DNA of 15,003 nucleotides from Opitutia bacterium (GTDB lineage Bacteria > Verrucomicrobiota > Verrucomicrobiia > Opitutales > Coraliomargaritaceae): contig JABJQI010000126.1 in NCBI GenBank assembly GCA_018663485.1, positions 1 through 15,003 of the forward strand, given 5' to 3'. A program made the position numbers and the translations under genes. Positions within the stretch are counted from its first letter, which is position 1. Each line of letters starts with the position of its first letter. The notes under the pieces were generated by a model, which did no database searches, had not been told where the DNA came from, and saw nothing but the letters and a program-made list of their open reading frames with translations. Shown here piece after piece: positions 13,459 to 15,003 of this stretch.

Positions 13459-14406
13459 TCACTCGCGCAGCGTACCAGTAGCTTGCTCGTCGAGAAAGGA
13501 TTGATACGCCATCGACACACCTTGCTTGATCGAAATCTGCGGTGCCCAGCCGGTTGCTTTAATCTTGGAAATATCAGTCAACTTGCGCGGCGTACCATCG
13601 GGTTTCGTAGTATCAAAAGTGAGCTCACCCTCATAACCGACAGTATCTTTGACCAAGCGTGCAAGGTCGCCGATCGAGATATCGATGCCGCACCCAAGGT
13701 TCACCCACTCAGGTGGATTCTCGAGTTCGAGCAAATGGAGAATGCCTGCTGCTGCATCGTCGGCGTGCAAAAACTCACGCAGCGGTGTGCCAGTGCCCCA
13801 AATAGCCACCTCGGGAGTGTTGTTTGCTTTGGCCTCGTGGAGGCGTCGGATCAGCGCAGGCAACACGTGTGAATTTTGCAGATGATAGTTATCGCCTCGC
13901 CCGTAGAGATTGGTCGGCATCGCGGAGTGGTAGCAGACGCCATATTGGCGACGGTAAAACTCGCACATTTTAAGACCCGCAATCTTGGCGATCGCATAGG
14001 CCTCATTGGTTGCTTCGAGTGGGCCGGTTAGCAAGGATTCTTCTTTGATTGGCTGCTCAGCGAATTTTGGATAGATACAGGTACTGCCGAGAAAAAGCAG
14101 GCGTTGCACACCTTCACTGTAGGCCTCACCAATAGTGTTTTGCGCGATGGACAGATTCTCCATCATGAATTCAGCAGGATAGGTATTGTTGGCATGAATA
14201 CCACCCACACGAGCGGCGGCGATAATTGCAACGTCTGGCTTTTCGACGGCATAAAACTGGCGCACCGCCACCTGGTCCGTCAGGTCGAGATTACTACGGG
14301 TGCGAACGATGATGTTATCAAAGCCCTTCGCGCGCAGTGCGCGCACCACAGCCGAGCCAACCATTCCGCGATGACCCGCGACGTATATTTTTGATGCCTT
14401 ATTCAT
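13459..14406 (-). CDS. fcl: GDP-L-fucose synthase (GDP-4-keto-6-deoxy-mannose 3,5-epimerase/4-reductase)
   Basis: Fcl (WcaG) converts GDP-4-keto-6-deoxy-D-mannose to GDP-L-fucose with NADPH in the cytoplasm. The 315-residue SDR-fold protein shows the nucleotide loop GHRGMVGSA (G11, G14, G17), AAARVGGIHANNTYPAEF, LGSTCIYPK with catalytic S108 and C110, the Tyr-Lys pair in YAIAK (Y137, K141), PTNLYGRGDNY and H180 in NSHVLP. All residues expected for epimerase and reductase steps are present. It lies 111 bp downstream of gmd on the same strand, which supplies its substrate. No terminator is visible in that gap, so the two are probably one operon. The fucose likely feeds surface or extracellular polysaccharide. 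Confidence 0.96.
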   Translation of the reverse strand: MNKASKIYVAGHRGMVGSAVVRALRAKGFDNIIVRTRSNLDLTDQVAVRQFYAVEKPDVAIIAAARVGGIHANNTYPAEFMMENLSIAQNTIGEAYSEGVQRLLFLGSTCIYPKFAEQPIKEESLLTGPLEATNEAYAIAKIAGLKMCEFYRRQYGVCYHSAMPTNLYGRGDNYHLQNSHVLPALIRRLHEAKANNTPEVAIWGTGTPLREFLHADDAAAGILHLLELENPPEWVNLGCGIDISIGDLARLVKDTVGYEGELTFDTTKPDGTPRKLTDISKIKATGWAPQISIKQGVSMAYQSFLDEQATGTLRE

Positions 14407-14517
14407 ATTTGCTGTTTTCTGCCCCTGCCCTTCTCAATCATAATTTTACCCCTAATCCCGACATTAAAATAGGATGAAGACTTCAAATAAGATCATCATT
14501 AAGGCAAAGAACCAGTA

Positions 14518-15003
14518 TTAACGATTCGTTGCTTGCTTGAACGCGAGCTCTTGCTTGGCGAGCACCAGATCTGAATCGACCATAACCTTGACTAGCTCCT
14601 TGAATTTGACCTTTGGCTCCCAACCGAGTTGCTTCTTGGCCTTGGCTGGATCTCCAATGAGTAACTCGACCTCAGTCGGACGCTCATAGCGCTTGTCGTA
14701 GTCGACATATTTTTCCCAATCTAGATCAAGATTGTTAAATGTTTCGATGACGAAGTCCTTGACGGAATGCGTCTCATTGGTGGCCATCACATAATCATCG
14801 CCCTCATCTTGCTGCAGCATGAGCCACATCGCTTCGACGTATTCCTTGGCGTAGCCCCAGTCGCGTTGCGCATCGAGATTACCCAAGAAGAGTTTATCTT
14901 GAAGGCCCAGCTTAATACGAGTCGCGGCACGCGTGATTTTACGCGTCACGAAGGTCTCGCCACGACGCGGAGACTCGTGATTAAAGAGAATGCCATTGGT
15001 CGC
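14518..15003 (-). CDS. gmd: GDP-mannose 4,6-dehydratase (N-terminal part beyond window edge)
   Basis: Gmd dehydrates GDP-D-mannose to GDP-4-keto-6-deoxy-D-mannose, the first step to GDP-L-fucose. Only the C-terminal 161 residues are visible; the frame is open to the right edge, where NGILFNHESPRRGETFVTRKITRA continues the family core, so the GTG at 14949 is internal and not a start. Other signatures are LGNLDAQRDWGYAKEYVEAMWLMLQ, VMATNETHSVKDFV, RYERPTEVELLIGDPAKAKKQLGWEPK and the C-terminal helix. This end binds the GDP-sugar and forms the tetramer contacts. The pairing with fcl directly downstream fixes the pathway. Nothing looks damaged in the visible part. Confidence 0.95.
   Translation of the reverse strand, partial: ATNGILFNHESPRRGETFVTRKITRAATRIKLGLQDKLFLGNLDAQRDWGYAKEYVEAMWLMLQQDEGDDYVMATNETHSVKDFVIETFNNLDLDWEKYVDYDKRYERPTEVELLIGDPAKAKKQLGWEPKVKFKELVKVMVDSDLVLAKQELAFKQATNR

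Noticed and set aside
14474..14500. Short TGAAG/CTTCA inverted repeat in the gmd-fcl gap as a terminator or operator
   Set aside because: The stem is only 5 bp with a 1-base centre and no T-tract, so it is compatible with chance.

Overview
The window looks like ordinary chromosomal DNA of a Gram-negative bacterium, most likely a verrucomicrobial (Opitutae/Puniceicoccales-like) or other PVC-group species. This rests on a stand-alone SWIB-domain protein, a SNF2 ATPase with an apparent degenerate SWIM-like N-terminus, periplasmic proteins with signal peptides, moderate GC, and start codons that almost never follow a Shine-Dalgarno sequence. The lineage is inferred from gene content and was not tested by any search. 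I see no rRNA, tRNA, CRISPR array, transposase, integrase or phage gene.

Layout. Positions 2-856 hold the 3' part of a PilT-type retraction ATPase gene. It is followed by a small unknown membrane protein (896-1264) and, convergently, tcdA for tRNA ct6A formation (1280-2074, minus). A plus-strand run follows: a NIF3/DUF34 metal protein (2185-2937), aroQ (2994-3428) and a SWIB-domain protein (3492-3821), ending in a strong terminator. Tail to tail with it lies an 858-residue SNF2-family ATPase (4016-6592, minus) with a good promoter. queA (6888-7976) then precedes a tightly packed ECF sigma factor / membrane anti-sigma / YceI operon (8045-10033). Next come a secreted parvulin-type foldase (10296-11396) with its terminator, miaA (11665-12549, minus) and a YkgJ-type cysteine-cluster protein (12916-13230). 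The right end is a gmd-fcl pair on the minus strand for GDP-L-fucose synthesis, with gmd cut by the window edge.

Themes. Three unlinked genes modify the tRNA anticodon loop (tcdA, queA, miaA). Another block concerns the envelope: type IV pilus motor, ECF sigma/anti-sigma with YceI, PpiC foldase and fucose-containing glycan. The two non-genic signals that stand out are a 99-bp nested inverted-repeat element at 13341-13439 and degenerate 7-bp tandem repeats at three intergenic places. The most intriguing gene arrangement is a SWIB-domain protein next to a SNF2 ATPase, the bacterial counterparts of two subunit types found together in eukaryotic SWI/SNF remodelling complexes. Their convergent orientation means any functional link is speculative.
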